From Thioclava pacifica DSM 10166 (GTDB lineage: Bacteria; Pseudomonadota; Alphaproteobacteria; Rhodobacterales; Rhodobacteraceae), in NCBI RefSeq assembly GCF_000714535.1, contig NZ_AUND01000039.1:124001-188000 (forward strand): a stretch of DNA of 64,000 nucleotides. The letters run 5' to 3'. The notes beneath the pieces were generated by a model. That model saw only the letters and a list, made by a program, of their open reading frames with translations, made no database searches and was not told the origin of the DNA. The first letter of the stretch is position 1. Each line of letters starts with the position of its first letter. Below are positions 33,673-43,053 of the stretch, one piece after another. A program made the position numbers and the translations under genes.

Positions 33673-35549
33673 CAGATCGCCTTCTTGATCCCGAGGAAAC
33701 GCGCCTTCGCGCGCGGGTCGCTGTCGAACAGCGATGCCAGCTGTTCGGTCATCGCGCCTGCCAGCTGCTCGACATCGGTGATCGTCACCGCGTGCTGGTA
33801 ATAGCGCGTCACGTCATGGCCGATGCCGATCGCGATCAGCTCCACCGCGCGGCGTTTCTCGACCATGGCGATCACGTCGCGCAGGTGTTTTTCGAGGAAG
33901 ATCGCGGGGTTGACCGAGAGCGTGGAATCGTCGACCGGCGCGCCATCCGAGATCACCATGAGGATCTTGCGCGCCTCGGGACGCATCAGCATACGCTTAT
34001 GCGCCCATTCCAGCGCCTCGCCGTCGATGTTTTCCTTCAGCAGGCCTTCCTTCATCATCAGGCCCAGATTGGCCCGCGTCCGGCGCATGGGCGCATCGGC
34101 GCGCTTGTAGATGATGTGGCGCAGGTCGTTCAGGCGACCCGGGCTTTGCGGGCGGCCATCCGAGAGCCATTTCTCGCGCGATTGCCCGCCTTTCCAGGCC
34201 CGCGTGGTGAAGCCGAGGATTTCGACCTTCACGTCGCAACGCTCCAGTGTGCGGGCCAGAACGTCGGCGCAGATCGCCGCGATCGAGATCGGGCGGCCGC
34301 GCATCGAGCCGGAATTGTCCAGAAGCAGCGTGACCACGGTGTCGCGGAACTCGGTGTCCTTCTCGACCTTGAAGCTCAGCGGCGTGGTCGGGTTCGCGAC
34401 AACGCGTGCAAGGCGGCCCGCATCGAGCATCCCTTCCTCGCGGTCGAATTCCCAAGACCGGTTCTGCTGCGCCTGCAGGCGGCGTTGCAGCTTGTTGGCC
34501 AGACGCGACACCGCGCCCTTGAGTGGCTCCAACTGCTGGTCGAGATAGAGGCGCAGCCGTTCGAGTTCCGCCGGTTCGGCCAGATCCTCGGCGGCGATCT
34601 CCTCGTCGAACTCGGTCGTGTAGACGGTGTAATTCGGGTCGGCAGCGGAATGGGGCGGGGGCGGCGGCGGCTCCAGCGGCGCATCGGCCTGGGGCATGTC
34701 TACCTCTTCGCCCATCTCCTGATCGGCGAGATCGTCCGAGCTGACGGTGGTCTGGCTCTGGTCCTGCTGGGTTTCCTGGCTGGATTCCGGGGAGGCCTCG
34801 GCGTCGTCCTGCTCTTGCTCGTCGCGGGCCTGCTCTTCGCCCTGTTCCTCGTCCTGGCTGGACTGATCCTCGTCCTCGCTCTCGTCGCCCATTTCTTCGT
34901 CTGGGTCGTCGCCGAGCTGGTCGGCATAGCCGAGATCGGCAATCACCTTGCGCGCCAGCCGTGCGAACGCGGCCTGATCGCTCAGCACGTGATTGACGTT
35001 CTCCAGATCCTCGCCCGCAGATTGTTCGATGAAAGGCCGCCACAGGTCGAGCACGTTATCGGCACCCGGCGGCAGTTTGCGGCCCGTGGCCAGTTCGCGC
35101 ACGAAATAGCCCGCGGCCACCGCGAGCGGGGCCTCTTCGGGGGCGCGGATCTGGGCATAGCCCTTGCGCTCGGCCTCATGGGCAATCTTGGCGTCGATAT
35201 TGCTCAGCGTGCCGGGCATCTCTCGCGCGCCAAGCGCCTCGCAGCGCGCGGTCTCCATCGCCTCGTAGATCGCCGCGGCCAGATCGCCCGAGGGCGCGTA
35301 GCGGCTGTCGATCGCGGCGTCGTGGTGGCGACGGCGCATTGCCAGCGCATCGCCCGTACCGCGCGCCAGCAGCACCTCCTCGCGGGTCATCCGCCGCGAG
35401 ACTTGCGGCAGGCGCATCGTGTCTGCGGTCATGCCCGAAGGGTCGACCGAGTAACTCACCGTCATGTCGGGCGCGTCCGCGAGCGTTTTCGTCGCTTCGG
35501 CCAGTGCCTTCTTGAACGGATCGGCGGGGTTATCGGAGGGCTTGCTCAT
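33672..35549 (-). CDS. cobT: Cobaltochelatase subunit CobT
   Basis: 625 residues from the ATG at 35547-35549, giving the usual [16 protein letters not shown] start. CobT pairs with the AAA+ subunit CobS and the large subunit CobN to insert cobalt into hydrogenobyrinic acid a,c-diamide in aerobic B12 synthesis. The N-terminal CobT domain is followed by a very acidic Asp/Glu/Gln-rich linker. A C-terminal VWA domain has the MIDAS motif DNSGSMRG. CobN is not in the window. cobS lies on the same strand but is separated by a divergent flavin reductase and an unknown secreted protein. pepP follows with a one-base overlap. Confidence 0.95.
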   Translation of the reverse strand: MSKPSDNPADPFKKALAEATKTLADAPDMTVSYSVDPSGMTADTMRLPQVSRRMTREEVLLARGTGDALAMRRRHHDAAIDSRYAPSGDLAAAIYEAMETARCEALGAREMPGTLSNIDAKIAHEAERKGYAQIRAPEEAPLAVAAGYFVRELATGRKLPPGADNVLDLWRPFIEQSAGEDLENVNHVLSDQAAFARLARKVIADLGYADQLGDDPDEEMGDESEDEDQSSQDEEQGEEQARDEQEQDDAEASPESSQETQQDQSQTTVSSDDLADQEMGEEVDMPQADAPLEPPPPPPHSAADPNYTVYTTEFDEEIAAEDLAEPAELERLRLYLDQQLEPLKGAVSRLANKLQRRLQAQQNRSWEFDREEGMLDAGRLARVVANPTTPLSFKVEKDTEFRDTVVTLLLDNSGSMRGRPISIAAICADVLARTLERCDVKVEILGFTTRAWKGGQSREKWLSDGRPQSPGRLNDLRHIIYKRADAPMRRTRANLGLMMKEGLLKENIDGEALEWAHKRMLMRPEARKILMVISDGAPVDDSTLSVNPAIFLEKHLRDVIAMVEKRRAVELIAIGIGHDVTRYYQHAVTITDVEQLAGAMTEQLASLFDSDPRAKARFLGIKKAI

Positions 35550-35739
35550 GGCAAAGGTAAAGCACCGCGCGCGCGCGCCCGCAAGAGCCGATCCGCGCCG
35601 CGGGCGGTTCCCGCCCGTTCCGCGCCAGAGCCGTTCACCGGCGCACATATTGAGCCATTGGAACCGGGTAAGGGAGCTTTACCTTTAGTCTCAAAGGCTC
35701 GCCGCCCTCCCGATGCGGGCCAGTGGAAAGGAGACGGAT

Positions 35740-36339
35740 ATGGCTGAGACGCTGAAAATCGGAGTGATCGTGGGCACGACCCGCGAAGGCCGCTTTGCCG
35801 ACAAGGCGCTGGAATGGTTCGAGAAGAAAATCGCGGCGCGCGAAGATATGAGCTATGAGGTGCTCGACCTGCGCGAGGCCGCGCTGCCCTTCTTCGACGA
35901 GGTTGCGCCCCCGGCGGCCAAGCCCGTGACCGATCCCAAGGCGCAGGCCTGGGGCGAGCGGCTCAAGCATTTCGATGGGTTCATCGTGCTGACGGCCGAA
36001 TACAACCACTCAATCCCGGCTTCGATCAAGAACGCGTTCGATTATGCGTTCGAGGGCTGGCAGCGCAAACCGTTGGGCACCGTTGGCTATGGCGGTGTCG
36101 GCGCGGCGCGCGCGGTCGAGCATCTGCGCCTCGTGGCGATCAATTTCGGCATGGTGCCGGTCGCGGGCGCGGTAAGCATTGGCGGGGCGGATTTCGTGAA
36201 AGCCTCGCAAGGCACGCCGATCTCGGAGCTGGGCGATCACCTCGAGGGGCCTGCCAAGGCACTGCTCGACGATATGGCCTTCTGGGGTTGGGCTGCGAAA
36301 AACGCGAAGGATGAGGCCGAGGCGCGAAAGGCCGCGTGA
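35740..36339 (+). CDS. NADPH-dependent FMN reductase family protein
   Basis: 199 residues from ATG 35740 behind AAAGGAG. It has a flavodoxin-like fold: IGVIVGTTREGRFADKALEWF is the FMN phosphate loop. VLTAEYNHSIPASIKNAFDYAFEGW is the PEYN-like flavin-contact motif, and GYGGVGAARAVEHLR is typical of the ArsH/chromate-reductase-like group. It would reduce flavins, quinones or metals in the cytoplasm. It is transcribed divergently from cobT, so the 190-base gap between them holds both promoters. A GGTAA-N7-TTACC inverted repeat at 35667-35683 lies there and could be a regulator site. A link to cobalamin (flavin supply for corrin enzymes) is possible but unproven. Confidence 0.88.
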   Translation: MAETLKIGVIVGTTREGRFADKALEWFEKKIAAREDMSYEVLDLREAALPFFDEVAPPAAKPVTDPKAQAWGERLKHFDGFIVLTAEYNHSIPASIKNAFDYAFEGWQRKPLGTVGYGGVGAARAVEHLRLVAINFGMVPVAGAVSIGGADFVKASQGTPISELGDHLEGPAKALLDDMAFWGWAAKNAKDEAEARKAA

Positions 36340-36364
36340 GGCTTTTCTGCGTTTGGGAATTCGG

Positions 36365-36390
36365 AATGCCCGGTCAAGCGCCCGGGCATT
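36365..36390. terminator. Bidirectional stem-loop after the flavin reductase
   Basis: AATGCCCGG (36365-36373) pairs perfectly with CCGGGCATT (36382-36390) over an 8-base loop, with short TT on both sides. It lies 26 bases after the plus-strand stop and 76 bases before the convergent gene end. Confidence 0.65.
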
Positions 36391-36465
36391 TCCTTTGGGA
36401 CGCGGGACGATACGCTCCGGTCCGCCCCCGATCCGCTCTGCCCTTTGGCGAGTCGGAATCCGCGT

Positions 36466-37038
36466 CTACTGGAACAGCCCCGTGCAGATCATCGGCATCC
36501 AGTCCGCGTGAAGCGTGCTGAGCGGGAACGCACGGCGGTCCTGCATACCCTCGGCACGCTGGGTGCCCTTCTCCATCACGTAGCCGCCACTGAGCAGGTT
36601 CACGTCGCAACTGCCCGTGTCCTGCGGATCAATCCGGTCATAATAGTGGTAGGTGTAGCCCGAGACGACGAAGCCACCGTGGCGCCAGGCGATCGCGTAA
36701 TCGCTTTCCCAGGGCGTCCGGCCAATGCCGATCTGCTCGGAATGGAGCTTGAACGACGTATCGGAGGCCGGGTGCAAGGAAGGGGTCTGCCCGCCCATCT
36801 GCCCAGAAAAGACAACCCGCTCGACGCGTAGCGTTTCCTTCAGCCCAAAGACCGGATCGCCGAGATAGATCACCAGATCGGCCGCATCGGCGCCGCTTTG
36901 CTCCAGCATCGCGGCGTCCGGCACGTCGTCGCCATTCCAGTCGCCCGTGATCGCGGCGAAGATCTCGCCATCCTTTGGCGCCTCCTGCGCGACTGCCGCA
37001 AGAGGCAATAAGGCGATCAGGATAGCGAGCCGGATCAC
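36466..37038 (-). CDS. Secreted protein of unknown function, between cobS and cobT
   Basis: 190 residues. A signal peptide of about 17 residues ([14 protein letters not shown]) precedes a domain starting [22 protein letters not shown], which looks like one FG-GAP/VCBS-type Asp-rich loop. The rest ([20 protein letters not shown], then [13 protein letters not shown] and a late TGSCDVNL) resembles proteins that report on an environmental substance, but I know no name. Two cysteines may form a disulfide. It starts within the stop of cobS (4-base overlap), so it is co-translated with the chelatase subunit even though it would act in the periplasm. This combination is noted as a finding. Confidence 0.78.
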   Translation of the reverse strand: MIRLAILIALLPLAAVAQEAPKDGEIFAAITGDWNGDDVPDAAMLEQSGADAADLVIYLGDPVFGLKETLRVERVVFSGQMGGQTPSLHPASDTSFKLHSEQIGIGRTPWESDYAIAWRHGGFVVSGYTYHYYDRIDPQDTGSCDVNLLSGGYVMEKGTQRAEGMQDRRAFPLSTLHADWMPMICTGLFQ

Positions 37039-38006
37039 TTCGCGACGTTCGCCGCGCTTTCGGGCAGTTCCTCGTCGAACAGGCGCTGATAGAACTCGGC
37101 CACCGTCTGGCGCTCGAGCTCATCGCATTTGTTCAGGAAGGTCAGCCGGAAGGCGTAGCCGACATTGTTGAAGATCCGTGCGTTCTGCGCCCAGGCGATC
37201 ACCGTGCGCGGCGACATCACCGTCGACAGATCGCCGTTCATGAAAGCGGTCCGGGTGAGATCGGCCACATGCACCATCTGGCTGATCGTCTTGCGTCCGG
37301 CTTCGGTGTTGTAGGCGGGGTTCTTCGACAGGACGATCGCGGCTTCGGCGTCGTGGCTGAGATAGTTCAGCGTCGCCACCAGCGACCAGCGGTCCATCTG
37401 GCCCTGGTTGATCTGCTGAGTGCCGTGATAGAGGCCCGTCGTGTCGCCCAGACCCACCGTGTTCGAGGTGGCGAAGAGGCGGAAATAGGGGTTCGGCGTG
37501 ATCACTTCGTTCTGATCGAGCAGCGTCAGCTTGCCGTCGGCTTCCAACACGCGCTGGATCACGAACATCACGTCGGCGCGGCCGGCATCGTATTCGTCGA
37601 ACACGATCGCGGTCGGGTTGCGCAGCGCCCAAGGCAGGATGCCTTCGTGGAAAACGGTGACCTGCTTGCCGTCCACCAGCTTGATCGCGTCCTTGCCGAT
37701 CAGGTCGATCCGGCTCACATGGCTGTCGAGATTGACGCGCACGCAGGGCCAGTTCAGCCGGGCAGCGACCTGCTCGATATGGGTCGATTTCCCGGTGCCG
37801 TGATAGCCCTGGATCATGACGCGGCGGTTATAGGCAAAGCCCGCGAGGATCGCCATCGTGGTATCGGGGTCGAATTTGTAGGTCGGGTCGAGCTCGGGCA
37901 CGCGGTCGGTGCGATCGGCAAACCCCTTCACCTTCATATCGGACTCGATTCCGAAGACTTCACGGACATCGATATCTTCGGTGGGCTTGGCATTCTGATC
38001 GAGCAT
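37035..38006 (-). CDS. cobS: Cobaltochelatase AAA+ subunit CobS
   Basis: 323 residues. The AAA+ ATPase powers cobalt insertion with CobT and CobN. The N-terminal about 45 residues carry the CobS lead [18 protein letters not shown]. Walker A is GYHGTGKST and Walker B is [13 protein letters not shown]. The sensor-1 region is [13 protein letters not shown], and [15 protein letters not shown] is in the lid. Length is normal. The next gene on the strand overlaps it by four bases. There is no B12 riboswitch signature in the 176 bases upstream, so B12-dependent control is not evident here. Confidence 0.96.
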   Translation of the reverse strand: MLDQNAKPTEDIDVREVFGIESDMKVKGFADRTDRVPELDPTYKFDPDTTMAILAGFAYNRRVMIQGYHGTGKSTHIEQVAARLNWPCVRVNLDSHVSRIDLIGKDAIKLVDGKQVTVFHEGILPWALRNPTAIVFDEYDAGRADVMFVIQRVLEADGKLTLLDQNEVITPNPYFRLFATSNTVGLGDTTGLYHGTQQINQGQMDRWSLVATLNYLSHDAEAAIVLSKNPAYNTEAGRKTISQMVHVADLTRTAFMNGDLSTVMSPRTVIAWAQNARIFNNVGYAFRLTFLNKCDELERQTVAEFYQRLFDEELPESAANVAK

Positions 38007-38182
38007 CGCGGGCGTCCTTTCCTTGTTGGCTGCGATTTGTGAACCATCGCGCGGGGGCGTGCAAGGGCCGCGATTGTCACGGGCACAGCGATCTCGGCCC
38101 GTTCCCGCTCGCGCACCCCCGTTTCGGTTGACCCGAAACCGCCATCAGCTAGAAAGGCGCCAAGCCAGATGAGGTGCATTCG

Positions 38183-38599
38183 ATGCAGCAATACGAATAC
38201 AAGGTCGTTCCCGCCCCCGCACGCGGCGAGAAGGAACGCGGGCTCAAGACCGGGGCAGATCGGTTCGCCCATACGCTCTCGGCCGTGATGAACGAGATGG
38301 CCGCGAAGGGCTGGGACTATCTGCGTGCCGAGACGCTTCCGGCCGAGGAGCGCGCAGGGCTGACCGGCAAGACGACGGTCTATCACAACCTGCTCGTATT
38401 CCGCCGCGCTGTGAGCCTTGATCCTGCGCAAGGGCTTGGTGCCCATGCCGTCCATGAGCCCGCCGCGAATGCCGAGGCAGCGCCAGCAAGCGCCGCCGCC
38501 CCCAACGAGCCCGCACGCCGCGCCCTCTCGGCCGAGGCGCCCGAAGGCCGCACACCCAGCCTGCGCGCCAGCCGCTCGGACGAAGACGAGGACGCTTGA
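38183..38599 (+). CDS. DUF4177-like protein with disordered tail
   Basis: 138 residues from ATG 38183; GTG 38174 is a weaker alternative, and GAGGTG lies 7 bases before the ATG. The first about 70 residues (YEYKVVPAP, then MNEMAAKGWDYLRAETLP and TTVYHNLLVFRR) match the small DUF4177 fold, a short beta-alpha-beta domain of unknown role. The C-terminal half is Ala/Pro/Glu-rich and looks disordered. It lies divergent from cobS and 343 bases upstream of the J-domain gene. There is no signal peptide. The function is unknown. Confidence 0.8.
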   Translation: MQQYEYKVVPAPARGEKERGLKTGADRFAHTLSAVMNEMAAKGWDYLRAETLPAEERAGLTGKTTVYHNLLVFRRAVSLDPAQGLGAHAVHEPAANAEAAPASAAAPNEPARRALSAEAPEGRTPSLRASRSDEDEDA

Positions 38600-38941
38600 G
38601 CCCCGCCCAAAGCGTGATGGCGTTTGCCAGCCTGTGACTGCGCGCAAGCGGTGCCGGCTAACGGTCCTCGGGATAGACAAGCCTGAGTCGGCTTGCGTTC
38701 TTCTGTGCCGTGGCTGCATGACACGTCGCAGCGGGCGCGCTTGCGGGCTGGCGCGATTTGCTCGGGATCAAGCGACATTCGGCACCTGCGGATCTCCTCC
38801 AGGATCAGCGTTTTTCCGTCGCAGATCGGGTTCGGGCCCTTTCATGATCCGTCATTTCGATTAGACTGCGTGACCCGACTCGGAGGCAGACGGAAAACCA
38901 CCGCACCGGACGGGCACGCGGGCAGGACGAATGAGGCAAGC
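38600..38941. other. 342-base intergenic region, one small hairpin, otherwise nothing recognised
   Basis: No gene with coding-like bias is seen. CAAGCC (38678-38683) pairs with GGCTTG (38690-38695) over a 6-base loop and is followed by CGTTCTT, so a weak terminator of the DUF4177 gene is possible. The last about 100 bases must hold the promoter of the J-domain gene. No tRNA, riboswitch core or repeat was recognised. Confidence 0.5.
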
Positions 38942-39562
38942 ATGAGCAAGAGCGATCCCTTCGGTTTCAACATCTCGGCCGCCGCCGACAAGAAGCGCCG
39001 CTCGCGCGGCAAGCGCGGCATGTCGGGCGCTTTCGAGACCTCGACGCGCATCTGCGACAAGGAGGGCTGCACCGAGCCGGGCAAGTATCGCGCGCCCAAG
39101 AGCCCGAAGGTGCTCGATGATTACTACTGGTTCTGCAAGGACCACGTGCGCGAATACAATCTCAACTGGAACTACTTCCAAGGCCAGTCCGAGGAAGAAT
39201 TCCAGGCCTTCCTCGACAACGCGACCGTCTGGGAACGTCCGACCAAACCCTTCGGCAAGGCCAAGGAGGAGAAGGGCTGGGCGCGTCACGGTATCTCCGA
39301 TCCGCATGAGATCCTCGGCGACAATGCCACGAAGAACCCCGGGCGTTCGCTCGGGCGCAAGCTGCCGCCGACCGAACGCCGCGCCCTCGACATTCTCGAT
39401 GCCAAGGACACGATGTCGAAGGCCGAGATCCGCAAATGCTACAAGGCGCTGATCAAGGTGTTGCACCCGGACATGAATGGCGGCGATCGCTCGCAGGAAG
39501 AGATGCTGCAAGAGGTCGTCTGGGCCTGGGATCAGCTCAAGGAAAGCCGCAACTTCAAGTGA
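38942..39562 (+). CDS. J-domain (DnaJ-class) protein with N-terminal Cys/His cluster
   Basis: 206 residues from ATG 38942; longer in-frame codons upstream are not conserved-looking. The N-terminal region is basic (KKRRSRGKRGM). A likely zinc site follows: C38, C43 (CDKEGC), C65 and H68 (FCKDH). The central YNLNWNYFQGQSEEEFQAFL is distinctive of an alphaproteobacterial DnaJ-like family. The C-terminal about 60 residues are a J domain (ALDILDAKDTMSKAEIRKCYKALIKVLHPDMNGG) with the HPD motif that stimulates DnaK. There is no G/F region, so it is a specialised cochaperone. It is followed by one of the 3'-end repeat elements. Confidence 0.88.
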   Translation: MSKSDPFGFNISAAADKKRRSRGKRGMSGAFETSTRICDKEGCTEPGKYRAPKSPKVLDDYYWFCKDHVREYNLNWNYFQGQSEEEFQAFLDNATVWERPTKPFGKAKEEKGWARHGISDPHEILGDNATKNPGRSLGRKLPPTERRALDILDAKDTMSKAEIRKCYKALIKVLHPDMNGGDRSQEEMLQEVVWAWDQLKESRNFK

Positions 39563-39583
39563 TCTTCGGTCCGGCTCCGTCGA

Positions 39584-39716
39584 GGGGGCGCTGCCCCCGC
39601 TCGCGTGCCGCGAGCCCCCCCGAGATATTTTTTTCAAGAAGAAGCGGAAATGGACCTTCTTCTTGATGAAAATATCTCGGGGTGAATTCGGCGAAGCCGA
39701 AGAGGGGCAGCGCCCC
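39584..39716. repeat. Two facing 3'-end repeat elements (copies 2 and 3)
   Basis: This is an inverted pair between a plus gene and a minus gene. The left copy has a GGGGGC-GCT-GCCCCC hairpin (39584-39598). A CTCGC/GCGAG hairpin (39600-39604/39610-39614) and the core 39618-39644 ending CAAGAAGAAG follow. The right copy mirrors it: core 39656-39682, a TTCGGC/GCCGAA hairpin (39687-39692/39696-39701) and GGGGC-AGC-GCCCC (39704-39716). The CAAGAAGAAG/CTTCTTCTTG ends pair across an 11-base centre. On each strand the order is hairpin, hairpin, then a T-run, so it should act as a bidirectional terminator. Confidence 0.78.
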
Positions 39717-39719
39717 TTG

Positions 39720-40691
39720 TCAATGTGCGGGTTTCTGCTTTCCGGTCAACGCGCGATAAATCGGCTGGATCACGCGGGTGACGATGGGGATAAGCACCAA
39801 GCCGTAGGCGAGGCCGAAGATCCCGTCGAAAAACGCGGTTACCGCCCAGGCGACGAAGCTCTGCGCTGTCTCCACCGCATGGGCGGCAGCTTCGGCCTGA
39901 TGGTGGATCCAGTCATAGGGGGCGTGCCAGCCGAGTTCTGCGATCCCGTGCAGCACGATATTGCCGCCGACCCAGATCATCGCCGCCGTGCCCACGATCA
40001 TCAGCGCCTTCATCAGCCAGGGCATGAATTTCACCATGCCGCGGCCAAAGGCCCGGGTCGCACCGAATCTGGCGTTCGCGGCCAGCCATAGCCCTGCATC
40101 GTCGGCTTTCACGATCACCGCGACCGATCCATAGACCAGCACCGTCACACCGATCCCGATGATTGCCAGCGCGATCGCCTCCATCCAGATCGGCTGGCCC
40201 TCGGGCAGCGCCGCAAGGCCGATCGTCATGATCTCGGCCGAGAGGATGAAATCGGTCTTCACCGCTGATTTCACGCGTTTTTCTTCGAGGTGATCGGCAG
40301 TCTCTGCCGCGACATGGCCTTCGGCATCGGGTTCATGCGGCTTGAACAGGTGGTAGACCTTTTCGGCGCCCTCAAAACACAGATACGAGCCGCCGAGCAT
40401 CAGCAAGGGCGTGATCAGCCAGGGGGCGAAGGCCGAGAGCAAAAGCGCCGCGGGCAACAGGAAGACCAGCTTGTTCTTGATCGAGCCGAGCGCGATCTTG
40501 CCCACGATCGGCAATTCGCGGGCGGGCTTGAAGCCGTGGACGTATTTCGGGGTGACGGCGGCGTCGTCGATCAACGCGCCTGCGGCCTTCGAACCTGCCT
40601 TGGCCGCCTGACCTGCTGCATCGTCGATCGAGGTTGCCGCGATCTTGGCGATCCCCGCCACGTCATCGAGCAATGCCAGCAAACCACTCAT
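39720..40691 (-). CDS. DUF808 family inner membrane protein
   Basis: 323 residues from the ATG at 40689-40691. The N-terminus MSGLLALLDDVAGIAKIAATSIDD is the conserved DUF808 (YedI-like) lead. DDAAVTPKYVHGF and ELPIVGKIALGSIKNKLVFLLPAALLL follow, then several transmembrane helices and a GSYLCFEGAEKVYHLF motif. The family function is unknown; E. coli YedI is a putative inner membrane protein. It is followed on its 3' side immediately by repeat copy 3. The gap to gatB holds only the gatB terminator. Confidence 0.92.
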   Translation of the reverse strand: MSGLLALLDDVAGIAKIAATSIDDAAGQAAKAGSKAAGALIDDAAVTPKYVHGFKPARELPIVGKIALGSIKNKLVFLLPAALLLSAFAPWLITPLLMLGGSYLCFEGAEKVYHLFKPHEPDAEGHVAAETADHLEEKRVKSAVKTDFILSAEIMTIGLAALPEGQPIWMEAIALAIIGIGVTVLVYGSVAVIVKADDAGLWLAANARFGATRAFGRGMVKFMPWLMKALMIVGTAAMIWVGGNIVLHGIAELGWHAPYDWIHHQAEAAAHAVETAQSFVAWAVTAFFDGIFGLAYGLVLIPIVTRVIQPIYRALTGKQKPAH

Positions 40692-40789
40692 CGCAAACCC
40701 TTTCCTCGTCACCTTTTCGCGACCCTAGGGCGCGGGAGGATAAGCGGCAAGCCTGAAGCAAGGTTCCGCCCTGACGACGTCGTCGCATG

Positions 40790-40812
40790 AAAAAGGGCGC
40801 CCGAAGGCGCCC
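40790..40812 (-). terminator. Intrinsic terminator of gatB
   Basis: On the minus strand GGGCGCC-TTCG-GGCGCCC (40812-40795) is followed by TTTTT, a textbook stem with a stable UUCG loop. It lies 22 bases after the gatB stop. Confidence 0.92.
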
Positions 40813-40833
40813 CGATCCGGAAGGTGGGAAGGC

Positions 40834-42351
40834 TCAGAGGCCCAGTTTCTTCGCCACGATCTCGTTGACCGCCTTGGGGTTGGCCTTGCCGCCCGAAGCC
40901 TTGATCACCTGACCGACGAACCAGCCCGCGAGTTTCGGGTTGGCCTTGGCCTTCTCGACCTGATCGGGGTTCGCGGCGATCACCTCGTCCACCGCCGCCT
41001 CGATCGCGCCGGTATCGGTGACCTGGATCATGCCGCGCTCTTCCACGATCTTTTCCGGGTCGCCGCCCTCGGTATAGACGATCTCGAACAGGTCCTTCGC
41101 GATCTTGCCCGAGATCTTGTCGGATTTGATCAGCTTGATGATCGCGCCGAGCTGGGCGGGGTTCACGGGGCTGTCGGTGATCGCGCGGTCGTCTTTTTTC
41201 AGGCGGCCGAAGAGCTCATTGATGACCCAGTTCGCGGCGAGCTTGCCGTCACCGGCCTCGGCCACCACGGCCTCGAAGTAATCCGCGTTCTCGACCTCTG
41301 CGGTCAGCACCGAGGCGTCGTATTCCGACAGTCCAAGTGCCGTCACGAAGCGCGCCTTCTTCTCGTCGGGCAGCTCGGGCATGGTGGTGGCGATGTCGTC
41401 CACCCAGGCCTGCTCGATTTCCAGCGGCAGCAGGTCGGGGCAGGGGAAGTAGCGGTAATCATGCGCCTCTTCCTTCGAGCGCATCGAACGCGTCTCGCCC
41501 TTGTCCGGATCGTAGAGGCGGGTTTCCTGCACGACTTCGCCGCCGTCTTCGACGATGGCGATCTGGCGACGGGCCTCGTATTCGATGGCCTGTTGGATGA
41601 AGCGCATCGAGTTCATGTTCTTGATCTCGCAGCGCGTTCCGAGATGCGAGAAATCCTGCGTCTCCTGATATTTCTCGTAAGCGCCGGGCTTGCAGATCGA
41701 CACGTTCACATCCGCGCGCAGGTTGCCGTTTTGCATGTTGCCGTCGCAGGTGCCGAGATAGCGCAGGATCTGGCGCAGCTTGCCGACATAGGCGGCCGCC
41801 TCTTCGGGGCCACGGATGTCGGGGCGCGAGACGATCTCCATCAGCGCGACGCCGGTGCGGTTGAGGTCCACGAAGGACATGTGCGGATCCATGTCGTGGA
41901 TCGACTTGCCCGCATCCTGTTCGAGGTGGATGCGTTCGATCCGGACCTTGCGCGCAACGCCCGGGCCCATATCCACGATGATCTCACCTTCGCCCACGAT
42001 CGGGTGGTAGAGCTGCGAAATCTGGTAGCCCTGCGGCAGGTCCGGGTAGAAATAGTTCTTCCGGTCGAAAGCGGAGGTCAGGTTGATCTCGGCCTTCAGG
42101 CCCAGCCCGGTGCGCACGGCTTGCGCCACGCAGAATTCGTTGATCACCGGCAGCATGCCGGGCATCGCCGCATCGACGAAGGCCACGTTCGAGTTCGGCT
42201 CGGCGCCGAACGTGGTCGAGGCGCCCGAGAAGAGCTTGGCCTTGGAGGCGACCTGCGCGTGCACCTCGAGCCCGATCACCAGTTCCCAATCCGACTTGGC
42301 GCCGGCGATCACCTTGGGTTCGGGGGCTTTGAATTCGAGATGGTCGAGCAT
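40834..42351 (-). CDS. gatB: Asp-tRNA(Asn)/Glu-tRNA(Gln) amidotransferase subunit B
   Basis: 505 residues from the ATG at 42349-42351. GatB binds the misacylated tRNA and activates the side-chain carboxylate in the GatCAB complex. [24 protein letters not shown] is the N-terminal signature. [15 protein letters not shown] and [22 protein letters not shown] are kinase-like core motifs, and [20 protein letters not shown] is also present. The C-terminal YqeY-like tail ends [18 protein letters not shown]. gatC and gatA are not adjacent. Normal length. Confidence 0.97.
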   Translation of the reverse strand: MLDHLEFKAPEPKVIAGAKSDWELVIGLEVHAQVASKAKLFSGASTTFGAEPNSNVAFVDAAMPGMLPVINEFCVAQAVRTGLGLKAEINLTSAFDRKNYFYPDLPQGYQISQLYHPIVGEGEIIVDMGPGVARKVRIERIHLEQDAGKSIHDMDPHMSFVDLNRTGVALMEIVSRPDIRGPEEAAAYVGKLRQILRYLGTCDGNMQNGNLRADVNVSICKPGAYEKYQETQDFSHLGTRCEIKNMNSMRFIQQAIEYEARRQIAIVEDGGEVVQETRLYDPDKGETRSMRSKEEAHDYRYFPCPDLLPLEIEQAWVDDIATTMPELPDEKKARFVTALGLSEYDASVLTAEVENADYFEAVVAEAGDGKLAANWVINELFGRLKKDDRAITDSPVNPAQLGAIIKLIKSDKISGKIAKDLFEIVYTEGGDPEKIVEERGMIQVTDTGAIEAAVDEVIAANPDQVEKAKANPKLAGWFVGQVIKASGGKANPKAVNEIVAKKLGL

Positions 42352-42438
42352 GTCCGCATCCTGTCTGATAGGCTTGATCCGCCTTCTAGGACAGGGGCGG
42401 GGCGGGGGCAAGAGGGCGCTCCCACCCGCGACCGGGGC

Positions 42439-42852
42439 TTAGCTCACCTCGACGCCGCGCGCGCTCAATTCGGCGCTCAGGCGCTCGGCCGACGGGATCG
42501 CCTCGGGGGGCAGGTAGGCGTGCCGTCCGTCCGAGAGGAAAAGCAGGCATTCCATTCCGCCAAAGCGGCGTTTGCGGATCTGGGCCGCAGCGATCTGAGC
42601 GAGCGGGAAACTCCCGAGCTGGCGACCGTTGCGAAACACCTCCATCCGGGCCTGCGTGATCCGCAGAGCCCCGGAGCGATTGCGTGCAAGCCGCCAGAGC
42701 GTGAGCAGCAGAAATGTCCAGATAAGCGCATGAATCCAGTTTTGGGCGCCAATCTGCGCCGCGAAATACAGCAGGCCCATGCCAAGACCGAGCGCGAGAT
42801 AACCTCCTGCCCGGCGAGCCTGTTTGCGATATTCAAAAGGGATGTCGTCCAT
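42439..42852 (-). CDS. Small membrane protein with a PH-like domain
   Basis: 137 residues. Two hydrophobic segments (YLALGLGMGLLYFAAQIG and IHALIWTFLLLTLWRLA) are followed by a 70-residue soluble part. That part includes LRITQARMEVFRNGRQLGSFPLAQIAAAQIRK and GGMECLLFLSDGRHAYLP, which looks like a bacterial PH-like fold. There is no cysteine and no enzyme motif. It is 87 bases upstream of gatB on the same strand and could be in its transcript, or it could be transcribed on its own. The family is not named from sequence alone. Confidence 0.72.
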   Translation of the reverse strand: MDDIPFEYRKQARRAGGYLALGLGMGLLYFAAQIGAQNWIHALIWTFLLLTLWRLARNRSGALRITQARMEVFRNGRQLGSFPLAQIAAAQIRKRRFGGMECLLFLSDGRHAYLPPEAIPSAERLSAELSARGVEVS

Positions 42853-43053
42853 GATCGGTCTTTGTCGTTTGCTATGGACTTGGTTTTGCCCCCAGAACTC
42901 GGCGAGGCTTTAACGCGGCTGGGTCAAAATCGGGGCGAAAACGGGCGCTGTTTACGCTCGCGTAACAACAGGCCGAAATCGGCGCGATTGTCGGGGCTTG
43001 AGGTCGGAAAGGGCGCGCACCCTGCGCGCACGCCCCTGCCGGAAGAATCATGT

